A DNA stretch of 64,000 nucleotides, taken from the NCBI RefSeq assembly GCF_016125515.1, contig NZ_WGLO01000006.1, forward strand, positions 1 to 64,000, read 5' to 3'. The notes beneath the pieces are model-generated. The model was not told the origin of the DNA. It made no database searches and worked only from the letters and a program-made list of their open reading frames with translations. The stretch is from Hyphomonas sp. GTDB taxonomy: Bacteria; Pseudomonadota; Alphaproteobacteria; Caulobacterales; Hyphomonadaceae. A program made the translations under genes and the position numbers. Below, one piece after another: positions 1 to 9,103 of the stretch (position 1 is the first letter of the stretch; every line of letters starts with the position of its first letter).

Positions 1-2
1 AC

Positions 3-125
3 GTCATCGAGCGCATGTTCTGCAGGCTGAAGGACTGGCGGCGCATCGCAACGCGGTTTGACCGAAACATCACCAACTTCATGGCGGCGATCACCCTTGC
101 AGCAGCCGTCATCTGGTGGCTGTAA
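3..125 (+). mobile_element. IS5-family transposase, C-terminal fragment (cut by window edge)
   Basis: The open frame entering from the left edge ends at TAA 123-125 and encodes 40 residues. They include the stretch RMFCRLKDWRRIATRFDRN followed by a hydrophobic tail ending in IWWL. This is the usual C-terminus of the DDE transposase of IS5-type elements (IS427-like group), which cut and paste the element. Just past the stop, GAGTCCGGAC at 127-136 looks like the inner part of the right terminal inverted repeat. It has an imperfect inverted copy, GTCCGGAGTC, at 149-158. The rest of the transposase lies outside the window, so it cannot be judged intact or dead. Confidence 0.8.
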
Positions 126-163
126 TGAGTCCGGACCCTAGGCACTTTGTCCGGAGTCCTGCC

Positions 164-835
164 ATGCCCACCACACTGATCACGGGTGCCAATCGCGGCA
201 TCGGCCTCGCACTCGTCCGCGAATTCCAGTCAAACGGCCACACGGTCGTCGCAACTGCACGCGACCTGTCAAAGGCGGCAGACCTCAAGGCAACCGGCGC
301 CCAACTCCATGCGCTCGATGTGTCCGACCCCGCATCGATCAAGGCGCTCGCCGCAGCGCTCGGCGGCCGCCCCATCGACTACCTGATCAACAATGCCGGC
401 CTCGGCGACCGCGCGGACATGCCAAGTCTCGACTATGACCGTTTCCAGGAATTGTTGCGGGTCAACACCATAGCCCCGATCCGGGTGCTGGATGCGCTGA
501 CGCCGAACCTGGCGGCGGGCGAAGCGAAAGTGGCCGCATTCCTTTCCAGCCAGCTCGGCTCGATCGAGAACACCAACATGGGTTTCGGTCTGGCTTACCG
601 CGTTTCGAAAGCGGGCCTGAACATGGGTCTGCGCACGGCGGCGCATACACTCGCAGCCAAGGGCATCACATTACTTGCGCTGCATCCGGGCTGGGTAAAG
701 ACCGATATGGGCGGAGAGGCTGCACCGGTACTGCCCGCCGACAGCGCGGCCGGACTCTACAAGGTGATCACCGGCTCCGGCGCCTCGAAGGAGCTTCGCT
801 TCTTCGACTGGGAAGGCAGGACGCTGCCCTGGTAG
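164..835 (+). CDS. SDR family short-chain dehydrogenase/reductase
   Basis: A 223-residue classical short-chain dehydrogenase that transfers hydride between NAD(P)H and an unidentified alcohol/carbonyl substrate in the cytosol. The N-terminus has the Rossmann glycine motif TGANRGIG, then the NNAG motif, a catalytic Ser in SSQLGSI, and the YRVSKAG active site (Tyr and Lys four residues apart). The frame stays open upstream to 116, but that would overlap the transposase end. ATG 164 has GGAG at 153-156 and places the glycine motif at the normal distance. The closest family resemblance is to C-factor/sniffer-like reductases. The IS end is only about 25 bp upstream, so the native promoter may be displaced. 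Confidence 0.88.
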   Translation: MPTTLITGANRGIGLALVREFQSNGHTVVATARDLSKAADLKATGAQLHALDVSDPASIKALAAALGGRPIDYLINNAGLGDRADMPSLDYDRFQELLRVNTIAPIRVLDALTPNLAAGEAKVAAFLSSQLGSIENTNMGFGLAYRVSKAGLNMGLRTAAHTLAAKGITLLALHPGWVKTDMGGEAAPVLPADSAAGLYKVITGSGASKELRFFDWEGRTLPW

Positions 836-841
836 GCCGGA

Positions 842-3800
842 TCACTCCGCCGCCGGCAGAACATCCTTGCGCTCCGCCGCGTCATTGGCGGCCCGCGGGG
901 CATCGCCTTCGACCACGGCATTGCGTCCGGTGATGCGTGCCCACATCCGCCGGCTCCAACGGGCGATGCGGTAAGGTGCAATCAGCCACGCGGGGGTAAC
1001 GAGCAGGATCATTGTGGTCGAGAAGCCGAGGCCGAACACGACCGCTGTCGCCAGCTGCACCCACCATTCCGAGGCAGCGCCGCCGAAATTGATCGCGCCT
1101 TCGCGGAAGCTCACGTTCATCTGCACGATCATCGGAAAAAGGCCGAACATGGTCGTGCCCGTGGTGAGCAGGATCGGGCGGATCCGCTGCGCGGCCGTCG
1201 CAATCGCCGCGTCTTCCGGCGACCGGCCGTCTTCCCGCAGGCGGTTAAACGTATCGATCATGATGATGTTGTTGTTCACAACGATACCTGCGAGGGCCAC
1301 GATACCGGTGCCGATCATCAGGATACTGACATAGGGCAGCAGCAGGTTCACGCCCACCAGAACGCCGGCCGTAGACAGGATAACGGCGGAGAGCGTCAAC
1401 GCGACTTGCCAGAAATTGTTGAACTGCCAGAGCAGGATCACGGCCATCATGAAGAGGGCAGCCATGGCAGCCCCGGCGAAGAATGCGCCGGCTTCGGCGG
1501 TGTCTTCGTCGGCGCCTTCAAAGCGCACTTCCACGCCGGGCGGCAGCGACTGCGTCGCCAGGAAGTCCTTCAGTTCGGCGACGATGGCGCCGCCGGTGCC
1601 TTGCTCTTTCGCGTTCCCGCGCACGTCGATCACGCGCTTGCCGTCCCGGCGTTCAATCTGGCTGACGCGTGGCGCCGCCTCGCGGGTGACGAACAGGGAC
1701 AGCGGCACGTTGCCTTGCGGGGTGGCGATCTTCAGCGCATCGATGGCGGAGGCGGACCGGTCTTGTTCCGGGAAACGGACGCGGATATCGACTTCCTCGT
1801 TCGCATCGTCCGGCCGGTAACGGCCAACCAGCACACCATTGGTCACGAGCTGCACGGCCGCGCCGATCTGTGCGGCATCGACGCCGAACTTGCCGGCTTC
1901 GGCGCGGTCCACGGTCAGCTGATACTCGACGCCGGGCAGGGGCCGCGAGTCGTCGATCTCGATCACATCGTCGCGCGCTTCCAGCCAGCTGCGGATCATC
2001 GTGGCAGTCTGGTCGAGCGCCGCCTTGTCCTGGCCAAGGAGGGCGACCTGCACATCCTTGCCGCCGGGCGGGCCTTGTTCGCGCGCCTTGATCTCGAAGC
2101 GTAGCGCCGGGATCGCGGCGAGGCGCGAGCGTACCTCTTCCAGCGTCAGGCGCGCATTGTAAGGGCCGTCCGACGTCGTCTTCATGTCCAGCAGGATCTG
2201 GCCGATCGTGTCGAGCGGAACGCCGTCCACGCCGTCAAAGCGCGATCCGCCAGCGGACGATTTGCCGGATCGTGTGGAGATGGCGGTAATGCCGTCAATA
2301 TCCGAAATCGCCGCTTCAGCACGGCTGACCAGTTCGGCCTGTTCCTTCGCCGACAGCGCGCCCTGTGCCTGAACGAACACGTAGGCCTGTTCCGGCTCGA
2401 TATCGAGGAAGAATTCGGATTTGTGGTTCTCGGAGCCGAACCAAACAAAAATGGCGATCACGGACGCCAAGACCACGCCTGTGGTGATCAGCGGACGGCG
2501 CACGGTTTCGGTCACGATCTTCACATAGCCGCCGATCCAACCTTTGGCCTTGCGCGGGTCCCCGTCGGCCGCGAGTGCGGCGAGGTTTTCATCGGTGCCG
2601 CTCGCGCGGCCGCCGATCACCGTGCCCAGAACCGGCAGGAAGATCAGCGCCACGACCAGCGAGGCTGTGAGCACGAAAATCAGCGTCAACGGCAGATAGG
2701 CCATGAACTTGCCGGGCATCGAGTTCCAGAACAGGAACGGCACGAACGCCGCGAGCGTTGTCAGTGTGGACGAGACCACCGGCCAGAACATCCGCTTGCC
2801 GGCGAGCGCATAGGCTTCTTTCCGGTCCAGACCTTCGGCGAGTTTCCGGTCCGCATATTCGGTCACGACAATCGCGCCATCGACCAGGATGCCGACCGCG
2901 ATGACCATGCCGAACATGACCATCATGTTCACGGTGTAGCCGAACGCGCCCAGGAACAGGAACGCGATCACGAAGGAGGACGGGATCGCGATGCCGACCA
3001 GTGTGGCCGAGCGCAGGCCGAGCGCGGCCACGACGATGATCATCACCAGCACAATGGCGGTCATGATCGAGCTTTCCAGCTGGCCGAGCTGCGAGCCGAT
3101 CAGTTCGGACGCATCCGAGGTGATCTCGGCCCGCACCGTGGACGGCCATTTTTGGCTTTCGTCGGCCAGGATCGCGCGGACATTGTTGGCAGTGTCCAGA
3201 ATGTTGGCACCCGTGCGCTTGACGACTTCGATCAGCAGGCCTTGTTCGCCGTTGAACGTTGCCGCGCCGGTTGCGTCCTTGAACGTGCGTCGCACGTCGG
3301 CCACGTCGCCGAGTGTCACGACGGCGTTCTCGGTCCGCTTGATCGGCAGGTTCAGCGCGTCCGCCCCGGTGCGGATGATGCCCGGCACCTTGACCGCGAA
3401 ACTGCCCTGTCCGGTGTCGATCACGCCGGCTGGGATCAGCTGGTTGTTGGAATTCACGATCGCCGCGATCTCCTGATAGGAGATGTTGTAGGCTTCGAGT
3501 TTCACCGGATCGATGACGATCTCGAGCAGGTCTTCGCGCTTGCCGCTGATGCGCGCTTCGAGGATGCCCGGATCCGCCTCGAGGCGTTCGCGCAAGTCTT
3601 CTGCGATGCGGCCGAGGCCGCGCTCCGGCGCGTCGCCATAAATGTTGACGACCAGCATCGGGAACTGGGCCGCGTTGAATTCGGAAACGATGGGTTCACG
3701 GGCATCGGCGGGGAAATAGCGTTTCGCCATGTCCACCTTGTCCTTGACGTCGAGAACCGCCTGATCGACGTCCACGTCGATCTCGAATTCCAGAACCAGC

Positions 3801-4072
3801 GTCGCGGCGCCTTCAGACGCGTAGGACTTGAAAGTCTTGAGGCCTTCCAGCGCCTGGATTTCCTCTTCCACCGGACGCACCAGCAGGCGTTCGGAATCCT
3901 CCGGCGTCACGCCGGCCAACGGAATGGTGATCGCCACCACCGGGATCGGAATGTCAGGGTCCGCTTCCTTGGGAAGCTTGATATATGTCAACGTGCCCGC
4001 GAGCACCGCGCAGATCAGGATGGCGATGACCATCCGTGCGCGGCCGATGGCGCCATCGATCAGCCCGTTCAT
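842..4072 (-). CDS. RND efflux transporter, inner-membrane permease
   Basis: A 1076-residue resistance-nodulation-division permease of full length for AcrB/CzcA-type pumps, which export drugs or other compounds with proton uptake. It has an N-terminal TM helix (about 12-30), two large periplasmic porter domains and two blocks of membrane helices around 335-560 and 870-1040. In the TM4 relay, Asp398 is present but the next residue, paired Asp in AcrB, is Gly399 (GILVDGAIV). The TM10 position holding Lys in AcrB is in VVNNNII. This pattern occurs in other non-AcrB RND clades, so it suggests a different subgroup rather than a dead pump. The start overlaps the adaptor stop by four bases (ATGA). 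Substrate unknown. Confidence 0.93.
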   Translation of the reverse strand: MNGLIDGAIGRARMVIAILICAVLAGTLTYIKLPKEADPDIPIPVVAITIPLAGVTPEDSERLLVRPVEEEIQALEGLKTFKSYASEGAATLVLEFEIDVDVDQAVLDVKDKVDMAKRYFPADAREPIVSEFNAAQFPMLVVNIYGDAPERGLGRIAEDLRERLEADPGILEARISGKREDLLEIVIDPVKLEAYNISYQEIAAIVNSNNQLIPAGVIDTGQGSFAVKVPGIIRTGADALNLPIKRTENAVVTLGDVADVRRTFKDATGAATFNGEQGLLIEVVKRTGANILDTANNVRAILADESQKWPSTVRAEITSDASELIGSQLGQLESSIMTAIVLVMIIVVAALGLRSATLVGIAIPSSFVIAFLFLGAFGYTVNMMVMFGMVIAVGILVDGAIVVTEYADRKLAEGLDRKEAYALAGKRMFWPVVSSTLTTLAAFVPFLFWNSMPGKFMAYLPLTLIFVLTASLVVALIFLPVLGTVIGGRASGTDENLAALAADGDPRKAKGWIGGYVKIVTETVRRPLITTGVVLASVIAIFVWFGSENHKSEFFLDIEPEQAYVFVQAQGALSAKEQAELVSRAEAAISDIDGITAISTRSGKSSAGGSRFDGVDGVPLDTIGQILLDMKTTSDGPYNARLTLEEVRSRLAAIPALRFEIKAREQGPPGGKDVQVALLGQDKAALDQTATMIRSWLEARDDVIEIDDSRPLPGVEYQLTVDRAEAGKFGVDAAQIGAAVQLVTNGVLVGRYRPDDANEEVDIRVRFPEQDRSASAIDALKIATPQGNVPLSLFVTREAAPRVSQIERRDGKRVIDVRGNAKEQGTGGAIVAELKDFLATQSLPPGVEVRFEGADEDTAEAGAFFAGAAMAALFMMAVILLWQFNNFWQVALTLSAVILSTAGVLVGVNLLLPYVSILMIGTGIVALAGIVVNNNIIMIDTFNRLREDGRSPEDAAIATAAQRIRPILLTTGTTMFGLFPMIVQMNVSFREGAINFGGAASEWWVQLATAVVFGLGFSTTMILLVTPAWLIAPYRIARWSRRMWARITGRNAVVEGDAPRAANDAAERKDVLPAAE

Positions 4073-5145
4073 GGCGTGGCTCCACCCTGCGCAACAGGGC
4101 GGACTTTCACGCCGTCATTGAGATAGTCCTGACCGATTGCGACCAGCGTGGTCTTCTCCGGCAGGCCGGTGACCCAGGCGCCGTTCACCGTCTCGTCGAT
4201 CACCTGGATCGGCGCGAACGCAACCGTATTGTCCGCCAGAACCTGACGCACGCCCAATTGTCCGGAGTCGGACAAGGTCAGCAGCGAACGGGTGATGAGC
4301 GTCGCCGAAACTTCCCCGGCCGGCACCTGCAGCGTTGCCGTCACACCGGCGGGCACGCGGGCATCGCCCGAGTCGAGTTCCGCTTCGATCGGGAACGTGC
4401 GCGTCTGCTGGCTCGCGGTGCGTGCCACATAGCGCAGTGTTGCCGGAAAGCTACGGCCGTCGGCCAGCTGCACCGTGCCCGTCATGCCGGGCTTCAGCAG
4501 GCCGGCTTCCGCCTCGCTCACCTCGGCCGCCATGATCACCGGATCGAGATCGACCAGCAGGCCGCAGGGCGAGCCCGGCGCCAGATAGTCGCCCGCTTCG
4601 GCGAGGCGTTGTTCAAATACACCGTCGAACGGCGCACGGATCTGCGTGCGGCCCAGCTCGACTTTTGCAGAATTCACCGCCGCTTCGGCAGCGTCCAGCG
4701 TCGCTTTCGCCGCCGCTTCGCGGTTTGCGGGCGAGAGGCCCTTGGCCGCCAATGACGCGGCGGCTTCGTAGTCCACCTTCGCCGCATTGCGGTTGGCTTC
4801 GGCTTCCTTCACGCGGGCGCTGCGGGCTTCCACGTCCAGCGCACAGAGCAGCGTGCCTTGCTTGACGAAGGTACCTTCGCGCACCGGCGTCGAGATCACC
4901 GTGCCTGCCGTGCCGGATTTCACGGTCACCACCTTGTCGGGCGCTGTGCGGCCCTTGGCGTTGACGTTGAGTTCATGTGCCTCGCTCGAAGCCGTAATCA
5001 CGACGGCGTCGGCAACGGGGGCAGGGCCCGCCGCCTCGATGGGCGGCGTCTCGGAGCTGAGGCTTCCGCGCATCAGACTGCGAACGCCAAAATAGGCGAG
5101 AATGAGCCCCAGAATGGAGGCTGCGATGACGAGCGATCTGTTCAC
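4069..5145 (-). CDS. RND efflux periplasmic adaptor (membrane fusion protein)
   Basis: A 358-residue HlyD/AcrA-type adaptor linking the RND permease to an outer-membrane channel. It has an N-terminal membrane anchor (about 5-24), the first half of a biotinyl-lipoyl-like domain, a helical hairpin (about 105-165, Ala/Glu/Lys-rich), the second lipoyl half containing RAPFDGVF, then beta-barrel and membrane-proximal domains. Translation appears to start at GTG 5143-5145 with AGGAAA upstream. It is the first gene of a two-gene operon with the permease. No outer-membrane factor gene is adjacent, so a shared TolC-like channel is likely. Confidence 0.9.
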   Translation of the reverse strand: MNRSLVIAASILGLILAYFGVRSLMRGSLSSETPPIEAAGPAPVADAVVITASSEAHELNVNAKGRTAPDKVVTVKSGTAGTVISTPVREGTFVKQGTLLCALDVEARSARVKEAEANRNAAKVDYEAAASLAAKGLSPANREAAAKATLDAAEAAVNSAKVELGRTQIRAPFDGVFEQRLAEAGDYLAPGSPCGLLVDLDPVIMAAEVSEAEAGLLKPGMTGTVQLADGRSFPATLRYVARTASQQTRTFPIEAELDSGDARVPAGVTATLQVPAGEVSATLITRSLLTLSDSGQLGVRQVLADNTVAFAPIQVIDETVNGAWVTGLPEKTTLVAIGQDYLNDGVKVRPVAQGGATP

Positions 5146-5288
5146 GGGCGTGGGCTTTCCTGGGAGGGATAGGCACTTAAATAGGTCGAAGTGACGCGAG
5201 AGTCATCTTTCGCGCCTCAAAAACTTAACGCACAGCGTGTTTCCGCCCGGCAAACAACGCGCTGATCTTGGTTAATTTAGCTCGGGAA

Positions 5289-5306
5289 GGCCTTCAGGAA
5301 CAGGCC
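5289..5306 (-). terminator. possible weak terminator after the amidase gene
   Basis: Read on the minus strand, GGCCT and AGGCC form a 5-bp stem with an eight-base loop, just past the amidase stop and followed by TTCCC. The stem is short and the T-run poor, so termination is only a possibility. Confidence 0.25.
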
Positions 5307-5317
5307 CCGACGTAGCG

Positions 5318-6796
5318 TCAGAGGGCTGAAACCGATGGTTTGCGGTCCGCCCAGGGGCGCGCCGCTTCCAGTTCCAGGGCCAGTTCGAACAGCAGGGCAT
5401 CGTCGCCCTTGCGGCCCGAGAACATCGCGCCGATGGGCAGCCCCGAAGGCGACCAGGCGAGCGGCACGCTCATCGAGGCCGCGCCCGCCACGTTCATCGG
5501 CGAGGTGAAGGCCACGAATTTGAGCACGTTGTCCATGACCGTATCGAAGTCGCCATCCGGCGCCTGCTCGCCGATCGGCACGGCCGGGCTGCCGGTCACG
5601 GGCGACAGGATCACGTCCATCGACTGGAAGAAGCTGTCATATTGCGCTTCAAAATTCTGCAGGTATCCGATCGTGCCCGGAATTTCCGTCATCCGGCCCA
5701 GCGCCATCTTGGCAAGACCCAGCGTCCAGGGCTCCAGGATGTCCGGCCCGATTGGCTTTCCCGAATAGGCCGACACCTTCTGCGCAAACTGCGCCGCGCC
5801 GGTTGCCCAGTAGAGGATGAACGCGTCCGTGAATTTGGGCCCGTCCATCGGGATCGTGTAATCCATCACCTCATGTCCAAGGTCGCGGCAGAGCTGCGCC
5901 ACGTCTTCAAGTGCCGCGCGTGTGTCGGGGTGCAGCGCTGTGCCGCCGATGGGTTCCGGCGCAAAGCCGATGCGCAGTCGGCGTTTCAGCGGCTGGATAT
6001 CGCCCAGCGGCGGATACGCGCCCGAGTTGGCCTCCGCCGCCTTGAACAGCCCGATGGAGTCTCGCACGCTCAGCGTGACGGCATGGTTCACCGAAATCTG
6101 CAGCGGCGGGGCATCGCCGTCACTGTAAGGCAGGCGGTCGCGCGAGGGCTTCAGGCCGAATACGCCGCACGTCGAGGCCGGGATCCGGATCGAACCGCCG
6201 CCATCGCTCGCATGCGCAAACGGAACCACCCGCGCGGCCACCAGTGCCGCTGCGCCGCCGGACGAGCCGCCCGGAATGCGCGACAGGTCCCAAGGGTTGC
6301 GTGTCGGTCCATTGGCGAGCGGCTCGGTCGACGAGATGAGCCCGGCTTCCGGCGTGGCTGACTTGCCCAGCGATACGATACCCGCGCCGCGCCATTTGCT
6401 GGCAAACACATTGTCCGCCGTGGCGATATGGCCGGCGAGCCCGCGGCAGCCTTCCTGGGTCGGTGCGCCTTTCCAGTCGATCAGGTCCTTGATGAAGCTC
6501 GGCACGCCAGCAAACGCGCCAGACAGCAGGCCCGCCGCGTCGGAGCGCGCCACTTCAAAGGTCTCGGTCACGATGCCGTTGATCTGCGGCTCCACCGCCT
6601 TGGCCCGGGTGATCGCTTCCTCCACCTGTTGCAGCGCCGTGGTCTCTCCGGCCGCAATCGCAGCGGCCATCGCCGTCCCGTCCGCGTAGACAGGCTTGAC
6701 GGGCTCGGCAGGCGACTTGCCGTTCCTGGAGCAGGCGACGAGAGCGGCGGTGGCGGCGCTGCCGGCCAACATGGCGCGGCGGGACAGTTTCAGCAT
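5318..6796 (-). CDS. amidase-signature hydrolase, exported lipoprotein
   Basis: A 492-residue member of the amidase signature family (GatA/fatty-acid-amide-hydrolase fold), hydrolysing an unknown amide. The N-terminus has a twin-arginine-like SRRAML followed by a hydrophobic stretch and a lipobox ending in Cys22 (ALVAC), so export by Tat with lipid anchoring is likely. The Ser-cisSer-Lys machinery is visible: Lys in FIKDLIDWKG, and the glycine/serine block GGSSGGAAALVAARVVP followed by DGGGSIRIPAS. Start ATG 6794-6796 has GGAGGA upstream. The gene stands alone between the RND operon and sodC. Confidence 0.88.
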   Translation of the reverse strand: MLKLSRRAMLAGSAATAALVACSRNGKSPAEPVKPVYADGTAMAAAIAAGETTALQQVEEAITRAKAVEPQINGIVTETFEVARSDAAGLLSGAFAGVPSFIKDLIDWKGAPTQEGCRGLAGHIATADNVFASKWRGAGIVSLGKSATPEAGLISSTEPLANGPTRNPWDLSRIPGGSSGGAAALVAARVVPFAHASDGGGSIRIPASTCGVFGLKPSRDRLPYSDGDAPPLQISVNHAVTLSVRDSIGLFKAAEANSGAYPPLGDIQPLKRRLRIGFAPEPIGGTALHPDTRAALEDVAQLCRDLGHEVMDYTIPMDGPKFTDAFILYWATGAAQFAQKVSAYSGKPIGPDILEPWTLGLAKMALGRMTEIPGTIGYLQNFEAQYDSFFQSMDVILSPVTGSPAVPIGEQAPDGDFDTVMDNVLKFVAFTSPMNVAGAASMSVPLAWSPSGLPIGAMFSGRKGDDALLFELALELEAARPWADRKPSVSAL

Positions 6797-6893
6797 GGTT
6801 GATCCTCCCCGGATTCGACTGCGCGTATGGTGACGCGCAGCCCCGGCGGGCGCAAGTCTGTCTAAACGGTCCTTGGGGCCGCAGGCCGAAAGC

Positions 6894-7478
6894 TTAGCTG
6901 CCGCCTTCTTCGATCACCGCGCAGGCCACGCGTGCGCCGGCCCCGCCAATCGGCTGGGACATATGATCATCGACGGATTCGTGGATCACCAGTGCCAGTC
7001 CGTCCGCATCCAGTGCGGGTGCGAGCTCGAACAGGCCCGAGTAGGCTTCATACTTGGCCGACCCATCTGCGCCGGCCCAGATATTCGGCAGGTCACCTTC
7101 CTCGGGGCCTTGCGGATTCAAGAGGCCGTGCCCGCCTTCCGTCATTCCCTGGTGTCCGGCGGACTTCTTGTACGTTCCGACATCCGAGCAATCGCCGACC
7201 GAATGCAGGTGGATGCCATGCCAGCCGGGCGTCAGCCCGCCTTCTTCGACATTGACCTTGATCAGAACGCCTTTGATGCCCTGGACGGCTGTCACCGTGC
7301 CCACAGCTGTCCCCGCGGCGCCGAGCACAGTGCCGCGCGCACTTGCCGGGGCAGGCGGCGTGGCCGTCGCCATCATATGCATCTCCGGACCTTCCATATG
7401 CTCGTGCCGGTGTGGCGGCGCCGAGGCACAGGCGCCCAGTGCGAAGATCGAAGTGGCAAGCGTGAAACGGATGAGCAT
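6894..7478 (-). CDS. sodC: Cu/Zn superoxide dismutase, lipoprotein form
   Basis: A 194-residue Cu/Zn superoxide dismutase converting superoxide to peroxide and oxygen in the periplasm. A signal peptide ends in a lipobox (ALGACAS, Cys17). Metal ligands are recognisable: the HLH pair in GIHLHSVGDC, the His cluster in GHQGMTEGGHGLLNP, GDLPNI with a downstream Asp, and the late His in LVIHESVDDH. Both disulphide cysteines are present (GDC and RVACAV). A methionine/histidine-rich segment after the lipobox (about 20-40) could help metal loading; that is inference. The start has AGGAGACCTCC upstream. Confidence 0.93.
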   Translation of the reverse strand: MLIRFTLATSIFALGACASAPPHRHEHMEGPEMHMMATATPPAPASARGTVLGAAGTAVGTVTAVQGIKGVLIKVNVEEGGLTPGWHGIHLHSVGDCSDVGTYKKSAGHQGMTEGGHGLLNPQGPEEGDLPNIWAGADGSAKYEAYSGLFELAPALDADGLALVIHESVDDHMSQPIGGAGARVACAVIEEGGS

Positions 7479-7525
7479 GGAGGTCTCCTATCGATTTGGA
7501 TACCAGTATAGGGCAAAAGGCCCGC

Positions 7526-8275
7526 ATGTCAGACCTAAACCTTCCTACTTCCGACCGCGCCGACCGCATGCTCGTCGCCCTCGGCCATTTCGGCAGCCGC
7601 GCCGCCGCCCAGGATGCCATCTCCGCCGGCCTTGTCTTTGCCGATGGGAAACGGGTCGCCAAAGCGTCCGAGACGCTGTCGCGCGACGCCGCCATCCAGT
7701 CCGAAGCGGCTCACCCTTACGTCTCGCGCGGCGGGTTGAAACTCGTCCGCGGGCTGGATGTGTTTGGTGTTGATCCGTCCGGCATGGCCTGCCTCGATCT
7801 CGGCGCCTCAACCGGCGGTTTCACCGATGTGTTGCTGCGGGCGGGCGCAGCGCAAGTCACCTGCGTCGATGTTGGCCACGGCCAGCTACATGAAAAGATC
7901 GCGTACGATCCCCGCGTTGCCTCGTTAGAGCGCCTGAATGCCCGCGATCTCACGGCCGTTCACCTGACAGCGCCGCCGCAGCTGATCGTCTGTGATCTGA
8001 GCTTTGTTTCGCTGGAAAAGGTGCTGGCCATGCCCTTGTCGCTGGCCGCGCCAAAGGCCGTCCTGATCGCGCTCTTCAAGCCGCAGTTCGAAGTCGGCCC
8101 GTCAAATGTCGGAAAGGGTGGGCTCGTCACCGACGCCGCCGCCACCGAAACAGCCCTTCAGGGTTTCCTCGCCTGGCTGGCCGGGCAAGGCTGGACGCCG
8201 GAAACGCCTCAGCCAAGCCCCATTCGCGGCGGCGATGGAAACCGGGAATGGCTGGTCATGGCACGGCGTCAGTAG
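7526..8275 (+). CDS. tlyA: TlyA family rRNA (2'-O)-methyltransferase
   Basis: A 249-residue protein with an N-terminal S4 RNA-binding domain (about 10-70) and an FtsJ/RrmJ-like methyltransferase domain. The SAM-binding motif is CLDLGASTGGFTDVLL, and the interdomain signature YVSRGGLKL is typical of TlyA/hemolysin-A proteins. Characterised members 2'-O-methylate 16S and/or 23S rRNA. The frame is open from 7496, but ATG 7526 has AAAAGG just upstream and gives the usual N-terminus. Its 3' end overlaps the convergent gene by seven bases. Confidence 0.9.
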   Translation: MSDLNLPTSDRADRMLVALGHFGSRAAAQDAISAGLVFADGKRVAKASETLSRDAAIQSEAAHPYVSRGGLKLVRGLDVFGVDPSGMACLDLGASTGGFTDVLLRAGAAQVTCVDVGHGQLHEKIAYDPRVASLERLNARDLTAVHLTAPPQLIVCDLSFVSLEKVLAMPLSLAAPKAVLIALFKPQFEVGPSNVGKGGLVTDAAATETALQGFLAWLAGQGWTPETPQPSPIRGGDGNREWLVMARRQ

Positions 8276-8982
8276 CCGAAATTGTCGTCGGAATAGCCGT
8301 CCTGGATGCGCCACTCGCGCGTGCGTTCGTCATAGCAGGCCGTCACCGGATCACGGATCGTGTCGCCGTCGGGCAGGCGCGTCTCGCGTTGGATCACCCG
8401 GCAATCGCGGACTGGTTCCTGATACCGCGGTTCTTCCGGATAGGCTGGATAGCTGGGGGCAGACGGGTAGGCCGCCGGATAGCGGCTTTGCGTACCCATC
8501 ACTTCCGGTCCGCCATACAGGCCCTGCGTCGAGCGCGGGATCGATCCCTGCGGCACCGAAGAATAGCTTTGCGGCGCATAGGCCACCTGGCAGTCCGGGC
8601 TGGTATCCTTGGCAATCGAATTGCCCAAGGCGCCACCCGCGAAGGCACCGATCAACGCGCCGGCGATCACTTCGCCATCATTGTCGTCGCGTCCGCGATG
8701 GCCGCCATAGTAGCGCCCATGGCCGCGTCCGTATCCGCGATGGCGATAGCCGTGATCGTCATCGTCGGCGATTTCGTTGCCGATGGCGCCGCCGATCAGC
8801 GCGCCGGCCAGCGCACCGACAATCGTGCCGGCGGCCGAGTCGCTGGATTTCTGGCGTTCGCACTGAACATTGCGCACGCCGGGATCATAATAGGGGTAGC
8901 CGCCATATTGGGCCTGGGCCTGCATCGGCAAGGCAAGAGCCATCAGGCCAAGGCTGCCGGCCGCAATCGAGAGCTTCAACAT
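8269..8982 (-). CDS. glycine-zipper envelope protein
   Basis: A 237-residue secreted protein with signal peptide MLKLSIAAGSLGLMALALPM ending in AQAQA. Two glycine-zipper segments follow: one with VGALAGALIGGAIGNEIAD, another with AGALIGAFAGGALGNSIA. They are separated by a His/Asp/Arg/Gly-rich stretch (DDDDHGYRHRGYGRGHGR). The C-terminal half is Tyr/Pro-rich. The family resembles 17-kDa surface antigen-like outer-membrane proteins, but no enzyme function is evident. The frame continues upstream to 9291; ATG 8982 is preferred because a signal peptide follows it and GGAG lies upstream. Shares a divergent promoter region (8983-9103) with the methyltransferase. Confidence 0.75.
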   Translation of the reverse strand: MLKLSIAAGSLGLMALALPMQAQAQYGGYPYYDPGVRNVQCERQKSSDSAAGTIVGALAGALIGGAIGNEIADDDDHGYRHRGYGRGHGRYYGGHRGRDDNDGEVIAGALIGAFAGGALGNSIAKDTSPDCQVAYAPQSYSSVPQGSIPRSTQGLYGGPEVMGTQSRYPAAYPSAPSYPAYPEEPRYQEPVRDCRVIQRETRLPDGDTIRDPVTACYDERTREWRIQDGYSDDNFGY

Positions 8983-9103
8983 CACCACATCTCCTTCGGC
9001 GTCATGGACAGGCTGCGCCACTATCGGCCAGCAATCTGCCCGGGCCAACCTGAACGGAGCGTGAAGGCTAGACGCACCTTCGGGCGCCCCCCATATTCTG
9101 GGA

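Noticed and set aside
842-4072. RND pump as inactive because of altered relay residues
   Set aside because: Replacement of the second TM4 Asp by Gly and TM10 Lys by Asn recurs in intact non-AcrB RND clades; length and motifs are otherwise complete.
2423-4126. 567-residue open frame on the plus strand opposite the RND permease
   Set aside because: Composition is rich in His, Arg, Asp and Gln with no fold or motif, and it is fully antisense to a well-supported gene; typical of GC-rich DNA.
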